In this document: in pieces, positions 9,746 through 18,564 of the stretch
Layout of the letters: every line of letters begins with the position of its first letter
Numbering within the stretch: position 1 is the stretch's first letter
Notes under the pieces: model-generated
What the model was told of the DNA's origin: nothing
Database searches by the model: none
The model's input: only the letters and a program-made list of their open reading frames with translations
Source: Alteromonas australica
GTDB lineage: Bacteria; Pseudomonadota; Gammaproteobacteria; Enterobacterales; Alteromonadaceae
Assembly: GCF_000730385.1 (NCBI RefSeq)
Contig: NZ_CP008849.1
Coordinates: 62,001-126,000 of the forward strand
Direction: 5' to 3'
DNA: 64,000 bases
Translations under genes and position numbers: made by a program

Positions 9746-10159
9746 TTAGCCTTGGTATAGGTACTTAGTGAAAATAACGTTTTTCACCACTTCACCACCT
9801 GTTTCTTGGCGCATATGATCTTGTAATGCTTTTAAAATGGCGCGACGAATATCTTCACGGCCGGTAAGAGATTTCACTTTTTCTTCCGGTTGGCGGCCAA
9901 AAATTTCAATGGCAGTGGCGCGCAGAAGCGGCATGTGATGTTCAGCCACTTCTAAGTTATCAACATCGTTGATCATCAGCTCTACCGTTACCCTAACATA
10001 GCCTAGCTTGCGAGCACTTTGGCCCACATAGTTAGTCACTATGTCTGGCTCTAAACCTAGGTAGGCGTAGGTTGCTTTATCCTGCGCAAACGAAGGCGAG
10101 AGTACGCCGCCAAATAAAAGGCAGGTGGCAATGAATCTGAAAACGCGAATCTTCATCAT
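9746..10159 (-). CDS. FliL-family exported protein, not linked to flagellar genes
   Basis: A 137-aa protein with an N-terminal signal peptide (FIATCLLFGGVLSPSFA, then QDK) and a FliL-like domain: YVRVTVELMI, then MPLLRATAIEIFGRQPEEKVKSLTGREDIRRAILKAL. FliL normally sits at the flagellar basal body and supports stator function. No flagellar gene is nearby, and this copy has a cleavable signal rather than the classic membrane anchor, so it may be a stand-alone periplasmic paralogue. The ATG at 10159 is preferred over a TTG at 10177; neither has a clear ribosome site. It converges with glpG and is divergent from ubiC. Confidence 0.78.
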   Translation of the reverse strand: MMKIRVFRFIATCLLFGGVLSPSFAQDKATYAYLGLEPDIVTNYVGQSARKLGYVRVTVELMINDVDNLEVAEHHMPLLRATAIEIFGRQPEEKVKSLTGREDIRRAILKALQDHMRQETGGEVVKNVIFTKYLYQG

Positions 10160-10352
10160 GGAATGAACAAAAACCAAATTAAAAGGTATAGATTGCTAGT
10201 GTAGCAAAACATGCAATAAACACACTACTGCAAAAGTAGAAGCATTCAAGCAAAATCAATATCATAAAGGTATAGTTGAGCATAACAGCGCATTAATGTT
10301 TAAAGAGAATGGTAAACACACACACACTCATTATTTCAAATAGGCATACCCT

Positions 10353-10904
10353 GTGAGCTTCGCAGGTGGTTTCCCAGTGGGGCTATCGGTAGATTGGCAC
10401 GCACCAAATACTATAAGCATTCCAGATGCGTATTTGAAAAACTGGCTATTAGATACCGGCTCGCTCACCGAACGGGTTCAGTCTTTGTGCCATCAGTTTT
10501 CGCTCACCCTGTTAGGGCAGCAAACCATTACCCCTCATCAAAACGAATTGTCGTTACTAAACCGTGACGCTGAACAGGCCTTTCAAGTGCGAGAGGTTCT
10601 GCTGTGTGGTAACAATACCCCCTGGGTGTTTGCACGCTCAGTTATACCGCAACAAATGGTAGAGGCAGAATTGGCGAATTTAGGGCAGCAACCTTTAGGT
10701 AAGCGGCTATTTAACGATGCGCGTTTTGTTCGTTCAGCCTTTCAGCTTTGTAAGTTATGTTCAAGCAGTATGGGCTACAGCAAAGCGCAAACCCTGTGGG
10801 GAAGGCGTTCACTATTCACTTTAAACAATCAAAAGATGATAGTGGCAGAGGTGTTTCTTCCCGATGCACCGGTTTACGACTCAAGGTATCACTATGAAAT
10901 TTAG
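10353..10904 (+). CDS. ubiC: Chorismate pyruvate-lyase
   Basis: A 183-aa cytoplasmic enzyme that removes pyruvate from chorismate to give 4-hydroxybenzoate, the first committed step to ubiquinone. It has the family segments REVLLCGNNTPWVFARSVIP (substrate-binding Arg) and WGRRSLF, and ends with VAEVFLPDAP carrying the catalytic-region Glu. The start is GTG at 10353. The last 11 nt overlap ubiA, as in other gammaproteobacterial ubiCA operons. Confidence 0.92.
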   Translation: MSFAGGFPVGLSVDWHAPNTISIPDAYLKNWLLDTGSLTERVQSLCHQFSLTLLGQQTITPHQNELSLLNRDAEQAFQVREVLLCGNNTPWVFARSVIPQQMVEAELANLGQQPLGKRLFNDARFVRSAFQLCKLCSSSMGYSKAQTLWGRRSLFTLNNQKMIVAEVFLPDAPVYDSRYHYEI

Positions 10905-11766
10905 TTTAAGACGCAAAAATTTATCTGCTTATTACCGATTAATGCGGTTAGACAAACCTGTTGGCATTTATCTTCTTCTGTGGCCCACACTATGGGCGCT
11001 GATTGTGGCGTCTAAGGGCCTGCCTTCTTTGTGTATTACGCTTATTTTTTTGGCGGGCGTGGTGGTGATGCGTTCTGCCGGATGCGTTATTAATGACTAC
11101 GCCGACAGAAAAGTAGATGGCAGCGTAAAGCGCACCGAAAACAGGCCGCTGGCCAATGGTGAAGTTCAGGCTAACGAAGCCTTAAGCTTATTTTCATTAC
11201 ATATATTGGCCGCATTCTTTCTGGTACTTATGCTGAACTGGCTAACCATGGCGCTGTCGGTTGTGGCGCTACTGTTAGCCGCAAGCTATCCGTTTATGAA
11301 GCGTTACACGCACTTGCCTCAGGTTGTGCTAGGCGCAGCATTTGGCTGGGCAATACCGATGGGCTTTATGGCGGTGATGGAAACCGTACCCGCTTATGGT
11401 TGGTGGCTATTTGCCGCCAATTTATGTTGGACAGTGGCCTACGACACCATGTATGCCATGGTAGATAGAGACGACGACATTAAAATAGGCGTTAAATCTA
11501 CGGCGGTGCTGTTTGGCCGATACGATGTAACCATGATAGTGGCGTTACAGGCGTGCATGCTTGCTATTTTATTGGGTGTAGGGCAAATGATTGATGCCAG
11601 CTGGCCATATTATGTGGCGTTAGTGATAAGTGCTTTACTGTTTTATCGCCATTACCAATTTATAAAAGGCAAAACGCGAGAAGGTTGCTTTACAGCGTTT
11701 ATAGAAAACCACCAAGTAGGGTTAGTGATAACCTTAGGGCTGTTACTTCAGTACTGGCTGGCGTAG
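10894..11766 (+). CDS. ubiA: 4-hydroxybenzoate octaprenyltransferase
   Basis: A 290-aa integral-membrane prenyltransferase that attaches the polyprenyl tail to 4-hydroxybenzoate. Two Asp-rich motifs bind the Mg-diphosphate: NDYADRKVDG (first cytoplasmic loop) and YAMVDRDDDIKIG (second). It aligns along its length with E. coli UbiA, also 290 aa. I chose the ATG at 10894 with AAGG upstream; an upstream in-frame ATG at 10864 lies inside ubiC and adds residues absent from the family. Confidence 0.95.
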   Translation: MKFSLRRKNLSAYYRLMRLDKPVGIYLLLWPTLWALIVASKGLPSLCITLIFLAGVVVMRSAGCVINDYADRKVDGSVKRTENRPLANGEVQANEALSLFSLHILAAFFLVLMLNWLTMALSVVALLLAASYPFMKRYTHLPQVVLGAAFGWAIPMGFMAVMETVPAYGWWLFAANLCWTVAYDTMYAMVDRDDDIKIGVKSTAVLFGRYDVTMIVALQACMLAILLGVGQMIDASWPYYVALVISALLFYRHYQFIKGKTREGCFTAFIENHQVGLVITLGLLLQYWLA

Positions 11767-11811
11767 CTGGCTAATTAACCTAAAGCGTGGCGAATGCGTA
11801 TAAAGAAGAGC

Positions 11812-11837
11812 GCGGTTGGCAACGTATTGCCAACCGC
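11812..11837. terminator. Hairpin terminator between ubiA and ubiK
   Basis: A perfect 11-bp inverted repeat (GCGGTTGGCAA, 4-nt loop, TTGCCAACCGC) lies between the converging ubiA and ubiK genes. There is no long T run on either side, so it is a strong hairpin probably stopping both transcripts, perhaps with weak intrinsic termination. Confidence 0.65.
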
Positions 11838-11849
11838 TTAAATGTGAAT

Positions 11850-12098
11850 TTAGTCTGCTTGCGTGTTTTCTAACACGGCAATGCGCGCTTCCATCGCGTC
11901 GAGTTTTTCACGGGTGCGAATAAGCACTTGGCTTTGAATATCAAACTCTTCACGGGTGACTAAATCGAGTTTAGACAGTTGAGTTTGAAGCACTTGTTTA
12001 ATTTTACCTTCGGCCTCTTCAGCCATATTGCGCACACCTGGTGGAACGGCATCTGCAATCTGTTTTGCTAAATCTTCGAGTTTTTTCGGATCCAACAT
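11850..12098 (-). CDS. ubiK: Ubiquinone biosynthesis accessory factor UbiK
   Basis: An 82-aa protein of the UbiK/YqiC (BMFP) family. It begins MLDPKKLEDLAKQIADAVPPG, has an amphipathic N-terminal helix and ends in a coiled coil (VLIRTREKLDAMEARIAVLE). In E. coli it binds UbiJ and helps the soluble Ubi hydroxylase complex in aerobic ubiquinone synthesis. It converges with ubiA and is divergent from rep, with 113 nt between the starts. Confidence 0.88.
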   Translation of the reverse strand: MLDPKKLEDLAKQIADAVPPGVRNMAEEAEGKIKQVLQTQLSKLDLVTREEFDIQSQVLIRTREKLDAMEARIAVLENTQAD

Positions 12099-12211
12099 GG
12101 AATTCCCTTATAATGCGCTGCGTCAAAGTATGTGGTCTATTCTATCGGCATAGCCATATCTTGCAATGAAAACTATGACACCACCATTATCTATTCGGTT
12201 TTAGGAAGGCA

Positions 12212-14227
12212 ATGAAACTTAACGAAGCGCAAGAATCTGCTGTCACTTTTGTCTCTGGACCCTGTTTGGTTTTAGCCGGGGCAGGCAGCGGTAAAACTCG
12301 GGTTATCACCAATAAAATCGCGCATTTAGTCAGAAATTGCGACATGCCCGCGCGCTATATTGCTGCCGTTACCTTCACCAATAAAGCCGCGCGTGAAATG
12401 AAAGAGCGGGTGGCACAAACCTTAGGCAAGCCTGAAGCTCGCGGGCTAAAGGTGTCTACCTTTCACACCTTAGGGTTAACCATAATTAAAGCCCACGTGA
12501 AAGACCTGGGGCTAAAGCCTGGGTTTTCTTTATTCGACGACAAAGACTCGTTGTCGCTATTGACCGACCTCACCCGGGAAACCCTTGACGGCGATAAAGA
12601 ACAGTTATCTTTGCTGCAAAGCTGCATCTCTAATTGGAAGAACGACCTTATTTTGCCAGACGCGTTACTCAAGCAAGCGCAAAGTACGGGCGAACGTGAA
12701 TTTGCCGAAGCTTACAAGCGTTACCAAGATAACCTAAAAGCTTACAATGCCTTGGATTTCGACGACCTTATTTTACTGCCCACCTTGTTGCTTAAAACCA
12801 GCGAAACCGTGCGGGCTAAGTGGCAAAACAAAATCCGCTACTTGTTGGTAGATGAATACCAAGATACCAACACCAGTCAATATGAACTGGTGAAGTTGCT
12901 GGTGGGAGAGCGTGCCCGCTTTACTGTGGTAGGCGATGACGACCAATCTATTTATTCTTGGCGGGGAGCAAAACCACAAAACTTGCACCTACTACAGCAA
13001 GATTTTCCTCGGTTAAATGTTATTAAGTTGCAGCAAAACTACCGCTCTTCCGGGCGTATACTGCATTGCGCGAATATTCTTATTCAAAACAACCCGCACT
13101 TATTCGACAAAACCCTGTTTTCCGAGCTGCAATACGGCGAACCGCTTAAGGTAATAGAAGCCAAAAACGAAGAGCACGAGGCCGAGCGCGTAGTGGCCGA
13201 ACTGCTGGCCCATAAGTTTATGAATGGCAGCCAGTTTAAAGACTACGCCATTTTGTACCGAGGCAACCATCAAAGCCGCTTATTTGAAAAGCTGCTGATG
13301 AGTAACCGCATTCCTTACAAAATAAGTGGCGGTATGTCGTTTTTTGGCCGCGCCGAAGTAAAAGACATCATGGCTTACTTGCGCTTGCTAGTGAATCAAG
13401 ACGACGACAACGCCTTATTACGAATAATCAATACGCCAGGGCGGGGCATAGGCCGCGCCACGCTGGAAAAACTGGGTAACTTTGCTAACAGCTTAGGTGT
13501 GTCTATGTTTGAAGCGGCCACCCATGCCAATTTAAATAGCGTACTGCCCGACAAAGCCTTCCATGCAGTGTCTGGCTTTGCCCGTTGGATTGTAGAGCTA
13601 AGCGACAATGCAAACAGGGGCGATACCGCCGATGCGGTTCGCAGCATGATCCGCACCATGGGCTACGAAGAGTGGTTGTACGAACAAAGCGCCAGCCCAA
13701 AAGCCGCTGAAATGGCCATGGCCAACGTGAGTACCTTATTCGGTTGGGTGACCGACATGCTAGAAGGTAACGAATTAGAAAGCCCAATGACTCTGACTGA
13801 AGTGGTTAATCGCCTAATTCTTCGCGACATGATGGAACGAGGCGAAGACGACGGTGAAGGCGATCAAGTGCAGCTTATGACCTTACATGCTTCTAAAGGG
13901 CTAGAGTTCCCCATTGTCTTTTTAGTGGGTATGGAAGAAGGGCTATTGCCCCATCAAAGTAGCATAGACGAAGACAACGTAGAGGAAGAGCGCCGCTTAG
14001 CCTACGTGGGCATTACCCGTGCACAGCGCGAACTTATTTTTAGTTTGGCAAAAGAACGCCGACAATTTGGGGAAATTATACACCCTGAACCTAGCCGCTT
14101 TTTGTTCGAACTGCCAGCAGACGACGTGCAATGGGAAAACCAAAAGCCTAAGGCCACCAAAGAAGAACGCCAACAAAAAGCTCAAGTGGGGATTGCAAAC
14201 CTACGGGGAATTTTAAACAAGAGTTAA
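12212..14227 (+). CDS. rep: ATP-dependent DNA helicase Rep
   Basis: A 671-aa UvrD/Rep superfamily 1A helicase, 3'-5', that clears proteins ahead of replication forks. Helicase motifs in order: [10 protein letters not shown] (Walker A, 21-30), [23 protein letters not shown] (Walker B), [43 protein letters not shown] and [17 protein letters not shown]. The start QLNEAQ-like [10 protein letters not shown] and the length fit Rep better than UvrD. It ends 6 nt before the converging GGDEF gene. Confidence 0.95.
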   Translation: MKLNEAQESAVTFVSGPCLVLAGAGSGKTRVITNKIAHLVRNCDMPARYIAAVTFTNKAAREMKERVAQTLGKPEARGLKVSTFHTLGLTIIKAHVKDLGLKPGFSLFDDKDSLSLLTDLTRETLDGDKEQLSLLQSCISNWKNDLILPDALLKQAQSTGEREFAEAYKRYQDNLKAYNALDFDDLILLPTLLLKTSETVRAKWQNKIRYLLVDEYQDTNTSQYELVKLLVGERARFTVVGDDDQSIYSWRGAKPQNLHLLQQDFPRLNVIKLQQNYRSSGRILHCANILIQNNPHLFDKTLFSELQYGEPLKVIEAKNEEHEAERVVAELLAHKFMNGSQFKDYAILYRGNHQSRLFEKLLMSNRIPYKISGGMSFFGRAEVKDIMAYLRLLVNQDDDNALLRIINTPGRGIGRATLEKLGNFANSLGVSMFEAATHANLNSVLPDKAFHAVSGFARWIVELSDNANRGDTADAVRSMIRTMGYEEWLYEQSASPKAAEMAMANVSTLFGWVTDMLEGNELESPMTLTEVVNRLILRDMMERGEDDGEGDQVQLMTLHASKGLEFPIVFLVGMEEGLLPHQSSIDEDNVEEERRLAYVGITRAQRELIFSLAKERRQFGEIIHPEPSRFLFELPADDVQWENQKPKATKEERQQKAQVGIANLRGILNKS

Positions 14228-14233
14228 GTGCCG

Positions 14234-16834
14234 CTAGCTGGCAAGCTGTTTCATGTCTAACACCTTAGGCTGTTTCAGTATTTTGCCTTGGGCGTAGTTA
14301 CATTCTATTTCAGTTAGCGCAGATAACTGTGCGGTTGAGTCTACGCCTTCTGCAATAACCTTAAATTTAAGGTGCTCAGAAATAAGCATAACCGACTGAA
14401 TAAGCTTGAGATTACGCTGCGAACGCGGCAGCGACTTCACAAACCTATGGTCTATCTTTATAAAGTCGAAGGGGTAGGCAAATAAATAGCTTAATGACGC
14501 AAGCCCGCTACCAAAGTTATCCAACACCAAGGTAATGCCAGCACGCTTCAGTTTTTTAATGGCTGGTAAAATATACTGCGAGCGACGATTTAAATCGTTT
14601 TCATCAAACTCAAAAACCAACTCGTGTGGCGACACCTCATAGTTTTCCACCAAGGCCACCATCTTGTTCACCATAGAGGCTTGCAACAAGTGGTTTATCG
14701 ACACATTCACCGCAATACGCCCAGGGGCTTCGCCGCTATCCCGCCAATGCTTAAGAAGTTCGCAGGCTTTACGCAGTTGGAATAAGTCTAAATCTAGCGT
14801 TAACCCGCTTTGCTCGGCCACTTGCCTAAACTGCTCTCGGGCAATTTTGCCGTAAGCCGGGTGCGACCAACGAACATACAATTCGTGATACAGCGCAGAA
14901 TCATCACGCAAATCAATCACAGGCTGCAAGAAATAATCAAACTCTTCTTCTCGTAACGCACGCCTAAATTCGTTTTCCAACTCAAGTTCTTCAATAAGAC
15001 GATCGCGCATGCTTTTATCAAACATAACAAAACGGCCACGGCCCAAAGTTTTTGCTTGGTACATGGCTGCGTCGGCGTCTCTTAGCACTTCATCAGCGCT
15101 ACGATAATAAGGCTCAAGATGGGCAATACCAATACTGGCGCCCGAATACATTTCTTTGCCTTCCAGTAAGAAGGGCTCAGAAATGGAGTTAATAATACGT
15201 GACGCTACTTCTTCAACGTCAGACACTTCATCGAAGTTATCAAGAAGCACCACAAATTCATCGCCACCCAAGCGGGCAAGCAAATCGTGGCCGCGAATAC
15301 ATAGCGCAATACGCCGTGCAACTTCAATGAGAAACTCATCCCCGGCGTGATGGCCTAGGGTGTCGTTGATGACTTTAAAGCGGTCTAAATCAATAAAGAG
15401 CACTGCAAACAAGTTATCGCTATAACGCTGCTTGCTGGCAATGGCTAATTCTAAACGGCTAGTAAACATAGCGCGGTTAGGTAGGTCGGTGAGCGAGTCG
15501 TGGTGGGCATCGTGAATTAGCTTTAACTCAATCTCTTTACGTTCTTCAATTTGTTGCTTCAAAAACGTATTGGCTTGGTCAAGCTCGGCGGTGCGCTCTT
15601 TAACACGCGCTTCCAGTTCGCTGTTGTAACGCTGAATAGCTTCGGTACTACGCTTACGCTCCATGGTTACCGCAATGTGGTGCGATACAAAACGTAAAAG
15701 CTCTAAATCTCTGGCGGTATACTTAGCGTGTTTACCGTAGGTTTGCACCGCAATAATGCCTGATATTTCTCCATCAACGATTAACGGCGAGCCCAACCAC
15801 GAGTTCGCGCTATTCAGCATGGTTTGCGCCACGCTTACGTCAATCTCTCCGGCCTCTGCTAGCTCTAGTACCCGAGGCGGGTTAATCAGTTCAGCTTGCC
15901 CAGTACGCAATACAAATTCCGTTAAGCCAAGGCCAATAGGGCGCGACTCTATGCTTTCATTTTCTTTATCACTGAAATACGGGAATTCAAGGTGCTGCTT
16001 ATCTTCACTTAGTGTAGAAATGTAGCAGTTAGGAGCGCTTATTAAGCGGGCTAAAATATCGTGCAAGCTGGTATAAAACACCGACATGTCGCCATCAAGG
16101 TTCGCTGCCAGCTCCGATATTTCAAACAGGGCTTGCTGTAATGCTTCTACCTTTTGGCGCTCGAGTATTTCTTCTTGTAAATCGTCATTTATTTTACGTA
16201 ACTGGCGGGTACGGTCGCGAATAGTACGTTCGGTAAGCTCGCGGTTTTTAACTCTATCTACCGTAGTGACAATATGCTGCGAGACAAACAGCAGTACTTC
16301 TAAATCTTCTTGGCTATAGTGAATGCCTTCATCGTAGGTTTGTACCACCATGGCGCCAATAACCTGGCTGCCTCGCTTTAACGGCACACCCAATAATTCA
16401 AACGGCTGCGAGCCCACTAATTTAATGCCGTGCTCTTTGGCAAATCGCTCTTCTTCTTCACGCTTATAAAACAGGTGTTGGCCGGTACGCAGAATAAAAC
16501 CTGTCATGCCGTCCATCATATCTTCAGCGGGCAGTTGCTTTACCGCTTGTTCGTCAAACTCATCAACAAAGTAAGCAAAATCTACCAAATTGTTATCTTG
16601 CTCGTAAAAGGCAACAAAGAAGTTATCGGCATTCATAAAATCAGCAATGATTTCGTGAATGGCAGAATAAAGACGATTGAGATGGCTAACCGAACTGGCT
16701 AATTCAGAAATGTCGAAAAGCGCCTTCTGAACACGTTCAGCGCGCTTATATTTATCGGTGAGTTGTTGAAGCTGCGGTATTAATTCCCGCAGCTCTTCTT
16801 CCGTCAACTCATATTGCGTTAAATCTGATGACAT
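14234..16834 (-). CDS. Soluble GAF-GAF-GGDEF-EAL protein with degenerate EAL
   Basis: An 866-aa cytoplasmic protein without TM segments. Order: N-terminal helix (1-40), GAF domain (about 45-185), coiled coil, second GAF (about 225-390), coiled coil (395-435), GGDEF domain (motif LGGDEF near 522-526, with an RGHD inhibitory site just upstream), and a C-terminal EAL fold (about 610-860). The cyclase motif looks intact. The EAL site does not: EALLRW is replaced by ELYVRW near residue 650, the usual ELTE by EFDEND, and DDFGTG by DNFGSG. The protein is thus probably a cyclase with a non-catalytic EAL domain. The GAF ligands are unknown. Confidence 0.9.
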   Translation of the reverse strand: MSSDLTQYELTEEELRELIPQLQQLTDKYKRAERVQKALFDISELASSVSHLNRLYSAIHEIIADFMNADNFFVAFYEQDNNLVDFAYFVDEFDEQAVKQLPAEDMMDGMTGFILRTGQHLFYKREEEERFAKEHGIKLVGSQPFELLGVPLKRGSQVIGAMVVQTYDEGIHYSQEDLEVLLFVSQHIVTTVDRVKNRELTERTIRDRTRQLRKINDDLQEEILERQKVEALQQALFEISELAANLDGDMSVFYTSLHDILARLISAPNCYISTLSEDKQHLEFPYFSDKENESIESRPIGLGLTEFVLRTGQAELINPPRVLELAEAGEIDVSVAQTMLNSANSWLGSPLIVDGEISGIIAVQTYGKHAKYTARDLELLRFVSHHIAVTMERKRSTEAIQRYNSELEARVKERTAELDQANTFLKQQIEERKEIELKLIHDAHHDSLTDLPNRAMFTSRLELAIASKQRYSDNLFAVLFIDLDRFKVINDTLGHHAGDEFLIEVARRIALCIRGHDLLARLGGDEFVVLLDNFDEVSDVEEVASRIINSISEPFLLEGKEMYSGASIGIAHLEPYYRSADEVLRDADAAMYQAKTLGRGRFVMFDKSMRDRLIEELELENEFRRALREEEFDYFLQPVIDLRDDSALYHELYVRWSHPAYGKIAREQFRQVAEQSGLTLDLDLFQLRKACELLKHWRDSGEAPGRIAVNVSINHLLQASMVNKMVALVENYEVSPHELVFEFDENDLNRRSQYILPAIKKLKRAGITLVLDNFGSGLASLSYLFAYPFDFIKIDHRFVKSLPRSQRNLKLIQSVMLISEHLKFKVIAEGVDSTAQLSALTEIECNYAQGKILKQPKVLDMKQLAS

Positions 16835-16941
16835 TTTGAAGCCGGCTAGAATAAGAATAGGTAATTCTAAGTTGCATTAAACTACCCGATCCATCAGAAA
16901 AACGCTACTTTTTCCAACAATTTGTTGTGTAAAGTGTAGAG

Positions 16942-17349
16942 TTAAATGCCTTCGATCATATATTCAATAGCGGCTTTAATTTCATCGTCTGAACAGCTGC
17001 TACATGTACCACGAGGAGGCATTGCGTTAATACCGTTAAGGGCATTTTGCCATACGCCGTCTAGGCCACGTTCGTCTAAACGGGGCTGCCAGTCTGCAGC
17101 TACGTGCAATTTAGGTGCGCCAAGAACGCCCGCTGCGTGACAGGCAACACAGGCAGAGTTGTAAACGTCTTCGCCTGACTTTGCACCGCCGGCTGCTGCG
17201 TTATTACCAGCGGCTTGTGCGCCTGCAACGTGTACCTGACCAATCGGCTTAATACGATCGGCAATTTCGTCGTCACTCATTTCTTGTGCTTGCGCAGCAA
17301 ACACAGTTAGTGCTGTAGCTGCAACGGTAAACCAGGTTTTCAATTTCAC
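16942..17349 (-). CDS. Cytochrome c5 family protein
   Basis: A 135-aa periplasmic monohaem cytochrome. The signal peptide is KLKTWFTVAATALTVFAAQAQ. The haem-binding motif is CVACH, the Met ligand lies in INAMPPRG, and the extra CSSC pair near the C-terminus is typical of cytochrome c5. I chose the GTG at 17349 because GGAG lies 6 nt upstream and the signal peptide then starts cleanly. The longer open frame to 17439 gives an implausible N-terminus. It is expected to carry electrons in the respiratory chain. Confidence 0.9.
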   Translation of the reverse strand: MKLKTWFTVAATALTVFAAQAQEMSDDEIADRIKPIGQVHVAGAQAAGNNAAAGGAKSGEDVYNSACVACHAAGVLGAPKLHVAADWQPRLDERGLDGVWQNALNGINAMPPRGTCSSCSDDEIKAAIEYMIEGI

Positions 17350-17509
17350 ATCTGTCTCCAGGCAATCATGAACTTTAAGTAAAGTATAACGTGCCAGATT
17401 ATAACGGTAATTCATGCCTGAACAACTGTTTGCTACCAATTACCTATAAAAAGTAAGGATTTTTAATGCAGACAAAACCATCAATTCAGAAATGTTTTGC
17501 ATAAACCAG

Positions 17510-17538
17510 TTGATGCAAGGCCGTGGCGTCAGTATTAT
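17510..17538 (+). promoter_or_regulatory. Likely sigma-70 promoter of tRNA-Arg
   Basis: TTGATG (17510-17515), a 17-nt spacer and TATTAT (17533-17538) form a good -35/-10 pair about 50 nt upstream of the tRNA. It is followed by a GC-rich discriminator (GCCCCG), typical of stringently controlled stable-RNA promoters. Confidence 0.6.
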
Positions 17539-17593
17539 TACGCCCCGTTTGCGAAGTCAGATTAATCACTACTGGTTTTCAAACATCCCCAAC

Positions 17594-17670
17594 GCACCCG
17601 TAGCTCAGCTGGATAGAGCGTTGCCCTCCGGAGGCAAAGGTCATAGGTTCGAATCCTATCGGGTGCGCCA
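17594..17670 (+). tRNA. tRNA-Arg (anticodon CCG)
   Basis: A 77-nt tRNA with an encoded CCA. The acceptor stem GCACCCG pairs with CGGGTGC, followed by discriminator G. The D-arm contains AGCTCAGCTGGATAGAGC. The anticodon stem TTGCC/GGCAA encloses the loop CTCCGGA, giving anticodon CCG for the codon CGG. The T-arm is ATAGG-TTCGAAT-CCTAT. The gene is at the left edge of the AT-rich island, and its 3' end is partly repeated downstream, so it is a likely integration target. Confidence 0.97.
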
Positions 17671-17677
17671 TTTTTAT
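17642..17677 (+). repeat. tRNA-Arg 3' end, candidate att copy A
   Basis: This is the intact T-arm, acceptor 3' strand and CCA of tRNA-Arg plus TTTTTA. Degenerate direct copies are seen at 18350-18386 and, more weakly, 38119-38154. It is the reference copy for those repeats. Confidence 0.5.
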
Positions 17678-17697
17678 CAAGTAGAAACAAGCTCGCA

Positions 17698-18318
17698 TTG
17701 AATTACGAAAAATTCTACGAACCACTAAACGCTGTACATTCGGCTAACTTTAACCGCTGTATTTACTGCGGCTGCGAAAAGGCCCGCTCCGACTTTATCC
17801 CACCTATAAAATTTATTCACGACTGGCAAGATGGAAACCTAGAGGCCGATTTTATTTCTGTGCCTTCATGTCACGAATGTTTCGACCTATTAAAAAACGA
17901 AAACAATAGCACGCTAGAACCAAGAATTGCCGTGTTAAAAAAGCGATTGGCAGAAAAATACAAAAAGGCTATTAGGGTTTTTAACCACTGGAGTATGGAA
18001 GAAATTGAAGAAATGGACGCGGCATTTCAAATAAGCCTAAAAGGCGGCATGCGCTTAGGCAAAGAAACCCTGTCACGGCTTCAATTTACAGGGTTCGATT
18101 ATGAAGTAAACGGCAGCATAACGCGGGTGGCAAAACCACAGCGCGAGGTGTTCAAAGTGTTCGATGACGAATTTAGCAGCTTTAGAGAAGCGCTAGCCTT
18201 TGCCAGCGCTACCTACCAAATAAAGAAAAGCAGGCTAAGTCAGCTTTATTTCGACAATGATGAAAGCTTTGATAGGGCGATTGAGGTTTTTCATGGGTTG
18301 CTCAAAAAGGAAGATTAA
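17698..18318 (+). CDS. Unknown protein with four-cysteine zinc-binding N-terminus
   Basis: A 206-aa protein I do not recognise. Near the N-terminus are CIYCGCEK and, about 40 residues on, SCHECFDLL. These two CxxC-type pairs would bind zinc, as in treble-clef/HNH-like folds, but a complete HNH catalytic motif is not evident. The rest is helical and charged. The only plausible start is the TTG at 17698, 28 nt after the tRNA, with a weak ribosome site; the next in-frame Met is far downstream. The gene lies exactly between the tRNA-Arg 3' end and its degenerate copy at 18.35 kb, so it may be cargo of a small tRNA-integrated element. Confidence 0.6.
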   Translation: MNYEKFYEPLNAVHSANFNRCIYCGCEKARSDFIPPIKFIHDWQDGNLEADFISVPSCHECFDLLKNENNSTLEPRIAVLKKRLAEKYKKAIRVFNHWSMEEIEEMDAAFQISLKGGMRLGKETLSRLQFTGFDYEVNGSITRVAKPQREVFKVFDDEFSSFREALAFASATYQIKKSRLSQLYFDNDESFDRAIEVFHGLLKKED

Positions 18319-18349
18319 ATATTCTACTATGTTTTATAGCTGTAAATAA

Positions 18350-18386
18350 CATAGATTCGAACCACTATTAAGAGTGGCCATTTTTA
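18350..18386 (+). repeat. Degenerate direct copy of tRNA-Arg 3' end (copy B)
   Basis: CATAG-TTCGAA-C--TAT and GTG-GCCATTTTTA are shared, in order and orientation, with 17642-17676 (tRNA T-arm to just beyond CCA), with a few substitutions and small indels between. The ATAG/CTAT T-stem is preserved. This fits a decayed attachment site. Confidence 0.55.
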
Positions 18387-18439
18387 AAAGTTGGTAGACA
18401 TAGCGCTGTTTTCTCTTCTAACCGGCAACAAAAATTGAA

Positions 18440-18550
18440 TTGAGAAAAGCTTGTTCTCAACCTTTAACAGTTCAGTTCTTGCTTAAAATTTAAGCGTTAA
18501 AGTTGGCAGTGCGAATCAAATAGTGTTAATTTGTTAGACTAAAGGCTAAC
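18440..18550 (+). promoter_or_regulatory. Cluster of three inverted repeats upstream of dptF
   Basis: Three short palindromes lie in the 125 nt before dptF: TTGAGAA-N7-TTCTCAA (18440-18460), GCTTAAA-A-TTTAAGC (18481-18495) and GTTAG-N8-CTAAC (18533-18550). They differ in sequence and may be operators or leader hairpins. No regulator gene is adjacent except the DGQHR proteins of the same island. No clear -35/-10 pair was identified. Confidence 0.5.
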
Positions 18551-18564
18551 TATAAGGATGTAGA

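Noticed and set aside
17492..17701. 69-codon plus-strand frame across the tRNA-Arg gene
   Set aside because: It reads through the whole tRNA and has no ribosome site or coding character.
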